The translations under genes were made by a program, and so were the position numbers. DNA of 64,000 bases from Mytilus californianus (taxonomy: Eukaryota > Mollusca > Bivalvia > Mytilida > Mytilidae): assembly GCF_021869535.1 (NCBI RefSeq), contig NW_026262734.1:75702339-75766338 (forward strand), in the 5' to 3' direction. Shown here piece after piece: positions 10,167 to 21,646 of the stretch (its first letter is position 1; the number at the start of each line of letters is the position of its first letter). The notes under the pieces were generated by a model. The model saw nothing but the letters and a program-made list of their open reading frames with translations, had not been told where the DNA came from and searched no databases.

Positions 10167-10793
10167 TTTTCTCTTTCAATGCATCAACATCTTCTTCAAG
10201 GGCACTCAATCTTTTTTTACAGTCTTCATCACTTTTCTTTAACCTATCAAGCCTCTCTATATACATGTTACTTGTTTCCTCATCCATGCAGCATGTTTCC
10301 AAATAAATAAACTTGTCCACAAATTCTCCTGTTTGTTTTCCTATGTAAGTCTCTAGTCTGCCTGCAATGTCCTTAAACTGTGTAAAGTGCTGTGATAATT
10401 CTGTGTCTGATACTTGTGCATTACCTCTGTGAAGAGTTTCATTTCTGAATCTTCGGATTCTTTCAAAATCATCTCCTGGTGTGACTTCTGTTGGGCAGGG
10501 AGCAGTAGAATGGTCCCATCCTTGTATAGGTGGTGGTACAAGATTCAAATTTCTTACAAGTTTATAAATAAGAGGTATATCAAAGCCTGTGTATCCATTT
10601 ATCATAACATTACTTATCAATAATAATTCATCAGATCTTAATATTTTTGACAAGTACTTGTTTAAGTTGACATCATGGGATAACCTTTGAGGAGGTTCTT
10701 TAATCGTAATAAGCTCCTGGAGAATGTCTGGAAACAGTTGTTGTACTGCATGGCCTATTCTTGCATAATTTGTTGGCAATGACCCAGGCATTG
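10167..10793 (-). CDS. HEPN (DZIP3-like) domain exon with C-terminal coiled coil
   Basis: The minus-strand frame from the ATG at 10791 holds 209 codons before a clear donor. Early residues NYARIGHAVQQLFPDIL, a middle PPPIQGWD (residues 86-93) and R-x4-H as RNETLH (Arg116 to His121) give the order of a DZIP3-like HEPN domain. The R-x4-H pair is the HEPN RNase catalytic signature, and both residues are present. Residues 171-207 are charged and helical (EETSNMYIERLDRLKK...), likely a coiled coil. The exon ends at AAAA-GTAAGT (donor at 10166), so the unspliced TAA is not the real end. At the 5' side CTTCCTCAG at 10802-10794 is a good acceptor; the ATG is also the first after an in-frame stop, so either use is possible. 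QWxLLFP is missing and replaced by ELLLISN. Partner domains were not found. Confidence 0.7.
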
Positions 10794-10799
10794 CTGAGG

Positions 10800-11060
10800 A
10801 AGATGAACTTATTACTGAATTACGAATTTTGATCTTTTAGGTGCATTTTTATCCATTTTTACATCTATCATGTCTACAAGTATAATAAAATAAAAAAATC
10901 TTTTAAAAAATAAATCATATCAAATCAAATAATTTCATTAGTGTAAACATATCAAATGACACTGAGGGGATGGCCATTTTTTATCATAGAATGGGGCAGG
11001 GGATTTTGAAATGAATATTTTGGTTCAGGCAGAACTGAAAACAAATAATCTTGCCCAAGT
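10800..11060. other. Upstream side of the HEPN exon, no clear feature
   Basis: A minus-strand ATG at about 10855 opens a 14-codon frame (MDKNAPKRSK...) that is closed by TAA and out of frame with the HEPN exon. It could be a small upstream exon but nothing confirms this. Confidence 0.25.
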
Positions 11061-11064
11061 AATG

Positions 11065-12132
11065 ATAACTAGAGGCTTTAAAGAGCCTGTGTCGCTCACC
11101 TGAGTCTTCAACAATGGCCACTTTATAGTAAAAATCATCATGAAAGGAAAATAACTCTTTCAAGAGTTAACCGACAATTTCAGTCATGTAGACATATTTG
11201 TAGATCTTATGTTGCTGATAATTTTTCCTTTTTAAAGTTCCTATTTATCTATTAAAGTATTCAAAATAAAAGGCAAAAAATGCAAAAAAAAAAAGGTTAA
11301 AAATCATCATTAAAGGGCAATAACTCCAATAAAAAGTCAACTGACAATTTCGGCCATCTGGTTTATTTGTAAATCTTGTCTTACTGATCTATTGTGATAT
11401 TTATAGAAAATAGGCAAAAATAGGGAAAATTGTCATTAAAGGACAACAATAACTTCAATAACATGAATAAAGAGTTAAACTTACCAATTCGGTCATTTAG
11501 ACTTATTTGTAGATCTTGTCTAGCTGATCTTTTTTGCTGTTTAAGTTTCTATAGATCTTTAACAGTTTCAAGATATTAGGCAAAAATGGGAGAAATCTTC
11601 ATTAAAGGGAAATAACTTCAAAAAGGAGTCAACTTACAATTTTGGACTTGTTTTACTTATTACTATATTAGTAGATCTTGTCTTGCTGATCAGTTTTGCT
11701 ATTTAAAGTTTCTGTCTATCTATTGTATTGATTGTAATAGGGAAAAATTTTTAAAAATGGTAAAATTTGTCATTTAAGGGCAATAACTCCAAGAAGAAGT
11801 CATCTGACAGTTTTGATGCTAACAGACAAGAGGTAGAGCTCAACATTCTTAACATTTTTGAGCCTATCAGATCTTCTTTATCTATAGTGGTTTTTCAAAA
11901 TAATAGCCAAAACTTGCATTTTAACCTTATGTTCTATTTTTGGCCATGTCGGCCATCTTGATAAGCAGGTGGGGTCATCGAACACACTTTTTAAACTAGA
12001 TACCCCAATGATGATTGTGGCCAGTTGGTTTCATAGGAGATTTTGGTAAAAGTTAACAGATGACAACAACTGGCGATGGACACCAAGTGATGAGAAAAGT
12101 TTACTTTGCCCTTTGGGCCAGGTGAGCAAAAA
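11065..12132. mobile_element. Hairpin-ended element with ~130-171 bp internal repeats
   Basis: The left end is AGGCTTTAAAGAGCCT (11073-11088) then GCTCACCTG; the right end is CAGGTGAGCAAAAATG near 12118-12133, so GCTCACCTG and CAGGTGAGC are inverted. AATAACT anchors at 11149, 11319, 11448, 11611 and 11782 mark five diverged units that share TTGTAGATCTTGTCTTGCTGATC. A 5'-truncated relative lies at 14.69-15.0 kb and a cousin at 6.5-7.7 kb. Confidence 0.75.
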
Positions 12133-12529
12133 TGAATATGCTGTAACGTCAAATGCAGTCAGTTTTTGTTTTATGGGTTTCGTGCTATGGTTTAACTGAG
12201 CACATTCTTTTGTGTTTCTTTAAATGAACACATCCTTTCATTCATACTTATTTCTACAGAAAATTCACGAGCCTCACAAATTTCACCTAGAGGAGTAATG
12301 AAGTTAAAGAGAGTTGTTATTACCTGTATGTTAATCTGGAGATTCTGTATTCGTATAGTTTGCAGATTGTAGAGTTTGAAATGATTCTTTATGTGATGCA
12401 ATGATATAGCATTAAAACAATCTCAATTTTCAAATTTTATCAAGAGACAAATTTTTACAAGCACTTTGAAATCAATATTTCTGAAATTGCCAGTAAATTC
12501 TCCTTATAACTAATGCTTCCTCCACCAAC
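12133..12529. other. No recognised gene
   Basis: A 69-codon minus-strand frame (12401-12192) includes a donor-like ACAG-GTAATA near 12325, but shows no family resemblance. I do not call it a gene. Confidence 0.25.
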
Positions 12530-12530
12530 A

Positions 12531-12553
12531 AAAGAGAAAGAAAGAATGAAGGA

Positions 12554-12609
<56 letters not shown>

Positions 12610-12612
12610 AAA
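12531..12612. repeat. (GAAA)n microsatellite
   Basis: About 80 bp of GAAA units with a few early interruptions. It abuts the 3' end of the minus-strand retroelement tail, where tail-derived microsatellites are common. Confidence 0.95.
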
Positions 12613-12639
12613 AGTAGGAACATCTGATAATGAAAAAAT

Positions 12640-13284
12640 AAGCATAAAATTGAGAATGGAAATGGGAAATGTGTCAAAGAGACAACAACCCGACCATAGA
12701 ACAGACAACAGCAGAAGGTCACCAACAGGTCTTCAATGTAGTTAGAAATTCCCGCACCCGGAGGCGTCCTTCAGCTGGCCCCTAAACAAATATATATACT
12801 AGTTCAGTGATAATGAACGCCATACTAAACTCCAAATTGTACACAAGAAACTAAAATTAAAAATAATACAAGACTAACAAAGGCTAGAGGCTCCTGACTT
12901 GGGACAGGCGCAAAAATGCGGCGGGGTTAAACATGTTTATGAGATCTCAACCCTCCCCCTATACCTCTAGCCAATGTAGAAAAGTAAACGCATAACAATA
13001 CGCACATTAAAATTCAGTTCAAGAGAAGTCCGAGTCTGATGTCAGAAGATGTAACCAAAGAAAATAAACAAAATGACAATAATACATAAATAACAACAGA
13101 CTACTAGCAGTTAACTGACATGCCAGCTCCAGACTTCAATTAAACTGATTGAAAGATTATGTCTTCATCATATGAATATCAGGCACAATCCTTCCCGTTA
13201 GGGGTTTAGTATCATACCATCATAACATATATGAGAAGAACATAACCTGTGTCATGCCAACAACTGGTTTTTAAATAAATGTGT
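12640..13284 (-). mobile_element. 3' tail of a second RT element
   Basis: Read on the minus strand this follows the RT C-terminus and includes TGCGCCTGTCCCAAGTCAGG and GGGTTGTTGTCTCTTTGACA near the end. The same last ~90 bp recurs at 13780-13870. The tail stops at the (GAAA)n tract. Confidence 0.75.
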
Positions 13285-13509
13285 TTAGTGCCGATGCAAA
13301 GACCCTATAAGTGAATCAATATTAACGCCAAAATATGCAATCTTTAATGACCTGACAACAGTATCGTAACTATATCCCTTCTTAATAAGTCTATTTAAAG
13401 GTTTTGTTAGCTTCAGAGGTGAATACTGACATTTTTGTGCTTTATAAAGAATATTTCCATAACATGCATGATCATGATGGTAATACACACATATATATAT
13501 TATATGCAT
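13285..13509 (-). pseudogene. C-terminal fragment of Penelope-like RT
   Basis: The frame reads YGNILYKAQKCQYSPLKL, then LIKKGYSYDTVVRSLKIAYF and ends in SLIGSLHRH with a stop. This corresponds to the end of the plus-strand RT at 5.4-5.53 kb, where GYQFNTIIRSLNIVY is followed by an NIDFIISKL ending. Only the last ~60 residues are recognisable; the upstream body is missing, as expected for a 5'-truncated insertion. Confidence 0.65.
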
Positions 13510-13779
13510 GATCTTAGGACAGTACTAGTGAACATTTAGGCAGGAATCTAAAAAAATAACGTGAGAAAATTATAAAAAGAGAGTTCCAATGTCCCCCACG
13601 TTGCATATATTTTATCTGTCAAAGGGCAATAACTAAAAAAAATAATTCTTTACATTTTTTTAAAAATCTTAGAGAAATAAAGGCATGAGAGCAAATGCAA
13701 TGGAATTTCCAATATTTTTTTTAAATATTTCAAAAGGGCATAACAATAATTTTCAAACTTGTCCGAGACATTGCTGATA

Positions 13780-13872
13780 TAATAAAATTGAGAATGGAAA
13801 TGGGGAATGTGTCAAAGAGACAACAACCCGACCACAGAACAGACAACAGCAGAAGGCCACCAACATAAACCT
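13780..13872 (-). mobile_element. Tail-only copy of the 12.6-13.3 kb retroelement
   Basis: TAAAATTGAGAATGGAAATG and CAACCCGACCACAGAACAGA match the 12640-12735 segment with few differences. It is an isolated 3' end. Confidence 0.75.
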
Positions 13873-13879
13873 ATATAAA

Positions 13880-14135
13880 AGTTTTATAAAAAATCTAGCA
13901 AGAATTGTACATGTAAGAGCACTAACAAGACCCGACCGATGCCTGGTATTTCTATATCCCACACAACAAAAATACATGATTTCTATCATTCTACATTATT
14001 TAAAAATACTTGATATTGACAAAAATTCCTGTATTTGGTTTCAAAAGTTTTGGAATGATTACTAGTCAAAAATTGACTGTCAAAATTTATATCAAAGGTT
14101 TATAATGTCTGTTATATTTTTTTTTTGGTAAAATA
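13880..14135. other. No recognised feature
   Basis: AT-rich sequence between two retroelement tail copies. Confidence 0.3.
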
Positions 14136-14139
14136 TTTT

Positions 14140-14345
14140 ATTAAAAATTAGGCCGTTAGTTTTTTCAATTGAATTGTTTCATATTTTTTAAGTCGGGGCC
14201 TTTTATAGCTGACTTATAATACAGTAATGGTTTTCTTATTGTTGAAGGCTGTACGGTTGCCTATAATTGCTTACATCGATTCACTTCATTTGAACTCTGG
14301 TGGATAATTGTCTCATTGCAATCATACCACATCTCCTTATTTATA
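14140..14345 (+). mobile_element. Fragment of the RT-element tail
   Basis: It contains AGGCCGTTAGTTTTTTCAAT, TCGGGGCCTTTTATAGCTGA, GTTGAAGGCTGTACGG and ATTGTCTCATTGCAATCAT in the same order as at 6.06-6.26 kb. Confidence 0.75.
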
Positions 14346-14729
14346 TATTGATGTATTTAAACAAACTTATACTGGTTGGCAATAACAATTTCCATTAAGT
14401 TTGTACATCCAGTTACATTTGTATGTTATTTCACTGGAAATCTTTATTACATGCTGTTTAAAATGACATTTTAAAAGTGACATTACGTAAATTCATGAAA
14501 TTACATAAAAAAAAAAAAAAAATATTTTGCATTACATTCTTATTTTGTTTAATTCATTGGTATTCTGTCATTATGGTGACAGTAAAAAAAGATTTTATAT
14601 TTTTTTTTGTCATGGGAAAGACTTGTGTGATCAAAAATGTGTGGGGATAATTTACATAAGACAAATGTAATTCATGATATATATGGCCAATGAATAAATA
14701 CTTCCTTGTCAGATTTTCTCTATCTGTAA

Positions 14730-15002
14730 GGGTTTCCAAGATAATAGACACAACTCACATTTGCCCCTATGTTCTATTTTTCTACATGTCGGCCATATGT
14801 TGGTTGGCAAGTTGGATTATTGGGCAAAATTTTCAAATTAAATATCCCATTGATAATTGTGGTCAAGTTACTTCTAATTGTCTTAGCTGTGTCAGATGAG
14901 AAGAGTTTTATAAAAGTTAACAGACCACATCAACGACAGACCATGGACGCCAAATGATGACAATGGCGCATACTGGTCCTTTAGGAATAGGTGAGCTAAA
15001 AT
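14730..15002 (+). mobile_element. 5'-truncated copy of the 11.07-12.13 kb element
   Basis: CCCCTATGTTCTATTTTTC, CATGTCGGCCAT, AAAAGTTAACAGA and the end AGGTGAGCTAAAATG parallel 11.92-12.13 kb. Only the right third is kept. Confidence 0.7.
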
Positions 15003-16265
15003 GTTATATCTTCTGCTTTTCAAATATCTTGATTTTTAATAGATTGTGAAACTGTCTTTCATAGTTGCCTTTACTATTCATAAAAGTATAATTTTAAGGA
15101 CAATGAAAATGTTATTTGACTGTTATCTTCTATGTATATACATGATATACTGCCTATTTACAAGCCTCTAGGGAGCATTTTGAAGGGTCTTCTGTGGTTA
15201 CATTCTTTACTTAATTTTCTAGATTAAATGTTGATCTCTAATTGAAAAAAAATGTAAGTGAACCATGAAATATGTATGAGGCATGTTTTGACGTCTTAAA
15301 AATTGAGAATTTCAGGGGTTTAAAAAAATTACCTGTACAAGTAAATTTTCATGGAAGCATAAGGGGAGGTAATTCAGACCCGATAATTCAAATCCTATAA
15401 GAAAATAAAAATTCTGACAAATTCACTTATACAAGTTATTATTAATAACATCTTAAAGTATATCAACATGACTAGTATATTTTATCACCACTGACTTAAA
15501 GCAGTCATAAATACTAATTGAATCAAGAAAGCTGATCCAAACTTTTAAGATCCAGGCAACAAATTATAGAAGAATTTTAATTTTTAATGGAAACAAATGA
15601 CATTTATATTTGTGAATGTCAATATGTCAATATCACATGAATACATCAGATAAGCTAGATTTTCATTTTCAAGATGTTTATTCACGTAATTAATTCACAA
15701 ATAAAGCCTAATGGGCCAAGCAGATATGATTACTTTGATATTATTCTTTGAAATTAAAAATAAATCAGCACAGAATGTACTTGTAAGTAAAACATTGACA
15801 CCAAACATATCGTTGCTTTTTCACATTTATAAACAACAAGACAATATTTTTCAAACAAATGTAATTGTTGCAACACACCAGTTCATCACTTAATTCATAC
15901 CAAAGAAAAAATTAAATGCTTTCTTATATCAATATAATATGAACAATTAAATAATTTTGATGTCAATGTTATAGTTCTAAGCCGATCTGATTCTTGGTTT
16001 TGAACATATTTAAACATGTTAAAGGTCACAGGTCCTTTTAATTGAGATGTTAGGTTGCAAGGTCACCTGAAAAAAAACCCCAAGAATGCAGATTGGATTT
16101 GACAATGTTTAAGCCACATCTATTGAAAAATTATCAACACTCAAATTACAACCACTGGATTTTACCACAGGCTCTTGAGTACAGTATTCCAATAATGCTT
16201 TTTTTCATTGTTTGTACTGAATATTCATGATCAATTGTCTATGTTCATACCACATTAAATAACTA
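15003..16265. other. AT-rich stretch without a recognised gene
   Basis: A small block at 16020-16090 resembles 7730-7800 (AAAGGTCAC..GTCC). Otherwise there is no array, inverted repeat or convincing frame. Confidence 0.35.
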
Positions 16266-16267
16266 TG

Positions 16268-16320
16268 TAAAAATAAGATGTGGTATGATTGCCAAAGAGA
16301 CCCTCCACCAGAGACCAAAC
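16268..16320 (-). mobile_element. Short terminal piece of the RT-element tail
   Basis: AAGATGTGGTATGATTGCCAAAGAGA is the reverse complement of the last bases of the tail at 6.24-6.27 kb. Confidence 0.6.
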
Positions 16321-16904
16321 GTCTTGTCTGTCTGAATTCTAGACACCTGGACATCAGGACAAATGGGCATCAGGACGATCAGCAAGACATTACCCTATCA
16401 TTTCACACAGGCACCCAGACAAATTAACACCTCATTAAGCATGTTAAGACAAACATCTACCTTGTTTTTTTCATTGTTTGGTTTCTTCTGCCTTTGGTTA
16501 AATTTCTTGATACTGATGTTGGTCCTAGAAGTTTTGTGTAATTATTATATTTTAAGGTCAGGAGAACAACATTTAAATATTAATTTTTTTTTAGTCTTTA
16601 CCATGTAACATGTGTAAATACCAATTCCTGCAGGTTTATATAGTTGTTAATCTTCTTCATTATGTACAAGTTTCAGATATTTTGATGACTTTTTTAGTAC
16701 AATGTACATTTGTATTTGGACAATTTGGTGTTGATTGCAAATATTTAAATTGTTTCTGTTTAACATGTTTAAAGTTGGAAAAATTAACTACTTTTACTAA
16801 GATTAAGCATTTTATACATATTGTTATGTATAAACACCTGTCTTTTGGGTCTTTTGTTAAAGAGTCTGTTCATGTTGCCCTGTGGTTTTGTCAAATTGGT
16901 TCAG

Positions 16905-17540
16905 AATCACTTCCTCAAGTGATTTTGGCTGTGAAATATTAAAAATTTCACACAGACTTTTTAAAATCACTGAAACAAGTAATTTAATAAGTGTTTATAA
17001 CATTTTCTTGATATTTTTCCCACAAGCTTGATTTTTTTATTGGTAAAAAGACAACAATTCCATCGAAAAAAACAACTATGTACATGCAGAAATTGTCTTT
17101 TGCTTGATAAGCCTGACACTTTTACAGTTTTTTTAAAATATGCAAAAACTGGAATAGTTTGTAGATCAGGTCATAACCTTGAAGTAGATCATTCTAACTC
17201 TAAAGAAAACCAATCAGGTTACCTAATATTGTTGATCTTTGTCTGATAGTAAGAGTAGTTAATGAATTTTTGATTACAGAAAAATTCCCAAGGGTACTTT
17301 TAAAAGCTTTAGCGCACTACTGCCCAAGAGCACTGGTGAAATTAATATACAAAGAAAAAGGGATAATTGATTTATTTAGGAAAATTATAGAAAAGATTGT
17401 GAAAATATGGAAAATCAATGAAATTAGCATTTGAAGATCAAAGAAAACACTAAAATCACTTAAATAGGTGATAACTGAATTTATCAAATCACTGAAATAA
17501 GTGATGATGAAATCACTTGTTTAAGTAGCACCCCTGACTG
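16905..17540. repeat. Block bounded by iterated AATCACTT / AAGTGATT motifs
   Basis: Pairs of AATCACTT and AAGTGATT occur near 16907, 16965, 17455, 17495 and 17515. Read from the other strand, the right end begins CAGGGGTGCTACTTAAAC, similar to the CAGGG end of the 8.2-9.0 kb element. A matching left terminus was not found, so this is a candidate transposon remnant only. Frames inside are not recognisable. Confidence 0.4.
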
Positions 17541-17573
17541 ATATATTGTAAAATAAGGGATTTATGAAAATGA

Positions 17574-17585
17574 GGGGGGGGGGGG
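17574..17585. repeat. G12 homopolymer
   Basis: Twelve consecutive G, the first of four long G/C runs between 17.5 and 21.7 kb. Confidence 0.9.
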
Positions 17586-17589
17586 CTCA

Positions 17590-18190
17590 ACACAGGGTCC
17601 TGTCCTCAAGCACCTATGACTATTCTCTCTATACAAGAGGGTCTGGATACGGTTTACTGAGTGAATAGAGAATTTGGGGTAAAAAGTGTAGAATAAATGG
17701 ATAGAAAATAAAGAATGGAGAAAATAGACCCAAAAAAAGTAAAGAATAGAGAAAAGTGGTCTAAATAAGTAAATGCAAGACACCCAATCCAAACCCTCAT
17801 ACTATTTGCCACTGGACATTAAGCAACCAACAATCAATCAATCAAACCCTCATACCTTATATCATTTGTCCAATATTCTCTAATCTTTATATTTTTTGTC
17901 CATTATTCTCTATTTCTTTTATATCACTTGTCTATTATTCTTGAATTCCTTATCTGTTTATATCAAACAAAATTTTAGTGATGCAACAAAAAATCTAATT
18001 TTAAATTTGTATTAATATCATTATACATGGTAAATCCCGAGGATTTGTCCCAGCTTCAACTCTATATCTATATAAACCTTATCTGTAATCTGCAATCGAA
18101 TTCCTGCCAAATTTGAAGGCAAAAAACCAGTCAGTTAGTTTTTCCATTCTTTATTTTTGGTCCTGGTTTTCTATACTTTTCTGTACACCC
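17590..18190. repeat. Low-complexity 'tctattctttat' dispersed repeat
   Basis: Iterations of AGAATAGAGAAAA and TTATTCTCTATTTC occur on both strands, also at 27.25-27.43 kb. No gene is seen. Confidence 0.5.
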
Positions 18191-18191
18191 C

Positions 18192-19164
18192 ATCTATACG
18201 GTATCGGGTCCGTTCGCGCCCAATACACGTTCGCACCCTACACGTTCGCACCCCACACGTTCGCCCCCTAGGTCCGTTTGCACCCTACACGTTCGCACCT
18301 TTTTTTTTATTCAAAAACCTGATAAATTTTTAGATGTTTAGTAGATGTTTATATCAAAATATTTTTCATAAGTAAAAATTCGGGAATTTTTAAATGAAAT
18401 ATTGTTTTTAAATTGATTTGATGATTAATTATTAAATGTAAAAGACATTGTCAGAATCTCGCTTTATTTAGAAACAATGAAAATTTTTTTTTTTATATAT
18501 ATATATCGCCAATGGCAGTCAGCAGGGTTTAAGAACATTTGTTGTTCGACCTGTTAGTCAAATGCGTTTTGTTAAAATATACTTTTTCGCTCTTTTGGTC
18601 TTTTGGAAAATGTTGTTTGTGCTGTATTTAGACCCCTCTAACAAGAAATTTGTTTTGCATGCACAAGTATAAAAATTGCGGTTTTTATCCAATGCAATCA
18701 TAGGTTTGAACGTTGTTTTCAATTTAGACTTGTTTATATATATAGAGCAATACACTTACCTAAACATGATTAAAAATTATTCAACACAAAAATAAAATAC
18801 TGGTCGTCAGAATCTCACTTTATTTAAAAACAATGAAAAAAAAAAAAGTTTATAGCAATATATTTACCATGACAAAAAAAACCTTGTCAGAATCTCACTT
18901 TATTTAGAAACAATGAAAAAAAAAAAGTTTATAGCAATATATTTACCATGACAAAAAAAACCTTGTCAGAATCTCACTTTATTTAGAAACAATGAAAAGA
19001 TATATATTTATAGCAATACTCTTACCAAAACTCGTTTACAAATTATTAAACACAAAACCAACAAAAATTGGGCGCGAATGTGTAGGGTGCGAAAGTGAAA
19101 GGGGGGCGAACGTGCATGGGGGCGAACGTGATTGGGCGCGAACGGACCCGGATTCAATCTATAC
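18192..19164. mobile_element. Terminal-inverted-repeat element with candidate 8-bp target duplication
   Basis: ATCTATAC occurs at 18192-18199 and at 19157-19164. Just inside, GGGTCCGTTCGCGCCCAAT at the left matches the reverse complement of the right end (GGGTCCGTTCGCGCCCAAT). Both arms continue with iterated ACACGTTCGCACCCC-like units for about 90 bp. The interior has 70-90 bp repeats (see 18449-19005) and a dispersed segment at 18550-18700, but no transposase. It is non-autonomous; an 8-bp duplication would fit hAT, P or Merlin types, and I cannot decide. Confidence 0.7.
18449..19005. repeat. Internal repeats GTCAGAATCTCACTTTATTT of the TIR element
   Basis: The motif recurs at about 18450, 18806, 18896 and 18965, each followed by A(G/A)AAACAATGAAAA; the last copies share a unit with ATAGCAATATATTTACCATG. 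Confidence 0.75.
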
Positions 19165-19369
19165 CCTCTAATTTCGAGCCTGTTTTATTTCGTCAAGTTT
19201 ATCCTCCATACACACTGAAACAATGATTCATACAGAAAAAAACAATGTCCAACCCGAGACTGGTGCTTTTAGTATGGATGGTAAATAGGGTCTAAGGGTC
19301 AGAGTTGATAAAAACAAGCCAAGGGAAGACATCCATAAGCAGAGGGTGGTAAAGGGTTATTTTCGTGCA

Positions 19370-19545
19370 ACTTGTTTTGCCATTTTTATTCCACGTGCAG
19401 CCGTGAAAAAGGTTCGTTATTCACCGTGTTTCGTGAAATCGGTAAAAAGATCAACGTGCAAGAATTTTTTAATTGTTCGTTCATCGTGAAATGGCAAATT
19501 TATTTCGCGTTCTTCCGTGCAGATACCCCCCCCCCCCCCCCCTTT
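19370..19545. repeat. CGTGAAA-type dispersed repeat ending in C17
   Basis: GTGAAAAAGGTTCG, CGTGAAATCGG, CATCGTGAAATGG and TTCCGTGCAG are spaced variants of one motif, and the block ends in a 17-C run at 19526-19542. Confidence 0.6.
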
Positions 19546-19559
19546 GCGCCCCTCATAGC

Positions 19560-20090
19560 AGTGTTTGTGTACATGTGTATAAAATTAGAAAGTTGAAAGC
19601 GGAAAAACAATGGTTCTGTATCCTATGCAAATCCTGTGCCCTTGAATAACATCTTGTACATTCACTTACTCCAATGATGAACGTGTGCTTCCAGATGAAT
19701 TTCTCGATCACCGTTTTCAAATAATTTCATGAAATTAACATGACTGATCAAGGTCATTTCGTATCTGCATGTTATCAAATTATGGTCGAAAACGGGAACA
19801 GTGAACTAGCGCGTACTTCGTGAAAGTTCGGAAATAAAATTATGGAAGGGGGTTACTGCTATCACTGCAGAATAATTACATTACATGTACAGTATGGCTT
19901 AATATGTATGTTTCATAATAATACGTTATTTTGATTGGCTAACAGCAATCTCGCGTCATTCTGAAATTAACCTTTTTCAAAAATGAAATGTAACATTCAT
20001 GGTTCATGACGGCAAGAGCTTCCACAATTAAGTGCACAGGTAAATAAAAGAAAAACTTGATAGAAATCGTGTTTTCATGACCTAGCAAAA
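19560..20090. other. No recognised gene
   Basis: Contains a short TGATTGGCTAACAGCAATCTCG segment of a type often seen in dispersed mussel repeats. Nothing else stands out. Confidence 0.3.
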
Positions 20091-20094
20091 AAAA

Positions 20095-20278
20095 TGTAAT
20101 TTTAAGTATTGAATGCTTCTTTTAGTAATTTTGTAGGGTTATAAAAGCGTGACCGTGCGCACATTTTTAGAATGAAGCGCTTTCGCGCTTCATACAAAAT
20201 GTACTTCGGTCAACGCTTAATTTTACACCCCAATAAATTTACAAAAAGAAGCATTCAATTCTTAAATGAATTTTAAGA
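20095..20278. mobile_element. Small MITE with internal GAAGCGC hairpin
   Basis: The left arm (TTAAGTATTGAATGCTTCTT) is inverted at the right (AAGAAGCATTCAATTCTTAA). The arms extend past CGTGACC / GGTCAACG to a central hairpin, ATGAAGCGC-TTTC-GCGCTTCAT at 20172-20193. A related right half lies at 30.88-30.97 kb. Confidence 0.7.
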
Positions 20279-20392
20279 CCATTCTTGGTGGTGGGTTTCC
20301 ACCCTCATTAGAGGTGATAACCCAACCTGAGCATGCTGAGTACACAACTCTTGAAATCTCCCAAGAAATATCAATCAACATAAAATCTATTT

Positions 20393-20651
20393 AGCAACAT
20401 TCCAGCAGCGCCTGCATACGAAGTATGATATCTCCCAATTGATACGATATTCCCGGGCTTGTATTTCCTATCATGATTTCCTTGATAGAGAATTGCTGCT
20501 CACAAGAAAGCTATATATATTAAACCAAGAGTTCCAAATGGTGAAGTTGAAATCATCCCTTTGTAAATTTTACGGACGCCATCACGAGTTGGTTGACCGT
20601 TATGGAATAACCGTTTCACAGATGATATCGGATATGTTCCTTATGTCGTAA
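20393..20651 (+). pseudogene. RT fragment (SNIPAAPAY..ISQLIRYSRAC type)
   Basis: From 20393 the frame SNIPAAPAYEV is followed after a frame change by ISQLIRYSRACISYHDFLDR, LLLTRK, then KLKSSLCKFYGRHHELVDRYG, and ends at a TAA. This is the segment between the RT catalytic core and the C-terminus of a Penelope-like or related RT family. The same landmarks appear on the minus strand at 38.96-39.42 kb. The core motifs upstream are missing. Confidence 0.7.
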
Positions 20652-20960
20652 CTACAATACCCTTCCGTTTTCACGAATGTGACCTACCGAATTCGACTAT
20701 TTACCGGATTTGTAATAACATAAGCAACACGACGGGTGCCACATGTGGAGCAGGATCTGCTTACCCTTCCGGAGCACCTGAGATCACCCCCAGTTTTTGG
20801 TGAGGTTCGTGTTGCTTAGTCTTTAGTTTTCTATGTTGTGTCATCTGTACTATTATTTGTCTGTTTGTCTTTTTATTTTTGGCCATGGCGTTGTCAGTTT
20901 GTTTTCGATCTATGAGTTTGACCGTCCATCTGGTATCTTTCGTCCCTCTTCTATATATAA
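20652..20960 (+). mobile_element. 3' tail of the 20.4 kb RT element
   Basis: It continues from the stop with GACGGGTGCCACATGTGGAG, CTTCCGGAGCACCTGAGATC, GGTTCGTGTTGCTTAG and GCCATGGCGTTGTCAGTTTG, which I recognise as a common mussel tail. Short pieces recur at 59.37-59.46 and 60.63-60.81 kb. Confidence 0.65.
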
Positions 20961-21640
20961 TTATGTTGATCTTTCTTAACTAAAATGACTGACCAGGAAA
21001 ATTGCTGAAACGGTGGCATGTATTTTTTTTTACGGATAATACGTTATAAACTTTTTTCAAAAATATGCCCAAATCATTTATGATCATTTATTACTAGACT
21101 TGATTACTATAAACTCCAGAATTTTGTTATCCCGCTTATTATTGAAAGGGGGTCTCGTTTTGTGGGGGGGGGGGGGGGTCTGATCCCGGATCCAGCTTAT
21201 TGTTTTGTCAGATTCCCGTATCCTGCTTATCATTGTAATGATGATGCTTGTAATTTCACGTGTCCCGCCCGACGTCGTTTCCCGTTTTCACACTTAAGAA
21301 TTGGACTTTCACGTGTCACGCTTACAAGAACTAGGCCAATCCCGCATCACACTTAGACCCAAAATGAGACCCACTTGAAGTGACTGTGCACTAACAATAA
21401 ATATATGTAGATATGCATCATGCATATGTCAATATTAATGGAAATCACCTCAAGAAGTATTACCATTGACATAATAATCTACACAAATATGATCCTTTTG
21501 AATTAATAATATTCATTATATTTATTTCTCAAAAATGATTTTTTTTTTCTATGAATGGACTTTGTCTTGTACTTCAAAGAAATAAATTGTGGAAACAAAT
21601 TCATCTTTTTTTTTTGCAAAACAATAGAAATGTTATTGAA
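20961..21640. repeat. Unassigned sequence with G15 run
   Basis: Fifteen G at 21164-21178 sit in a stretch with repeated TCCCG(C/T)..CGCTTAT words at 21130-21350. No gene is supported. Confidence 0.45.
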
Positions 21641-21646
21641 TGATGA

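Noticed and set aside
12472..12725. Serine/phenylalanine-rich frames on the minus strand
   Set aside because: By-product of the GAAA microsatellite.
16610..16942. 110-codon plus-strand frame MCKYQFLQVYIVV..
   Set aside because: No recognisable domain, AT-rich codon bias typical of non-coding sequence, and close to transposon-like iterated motifs.
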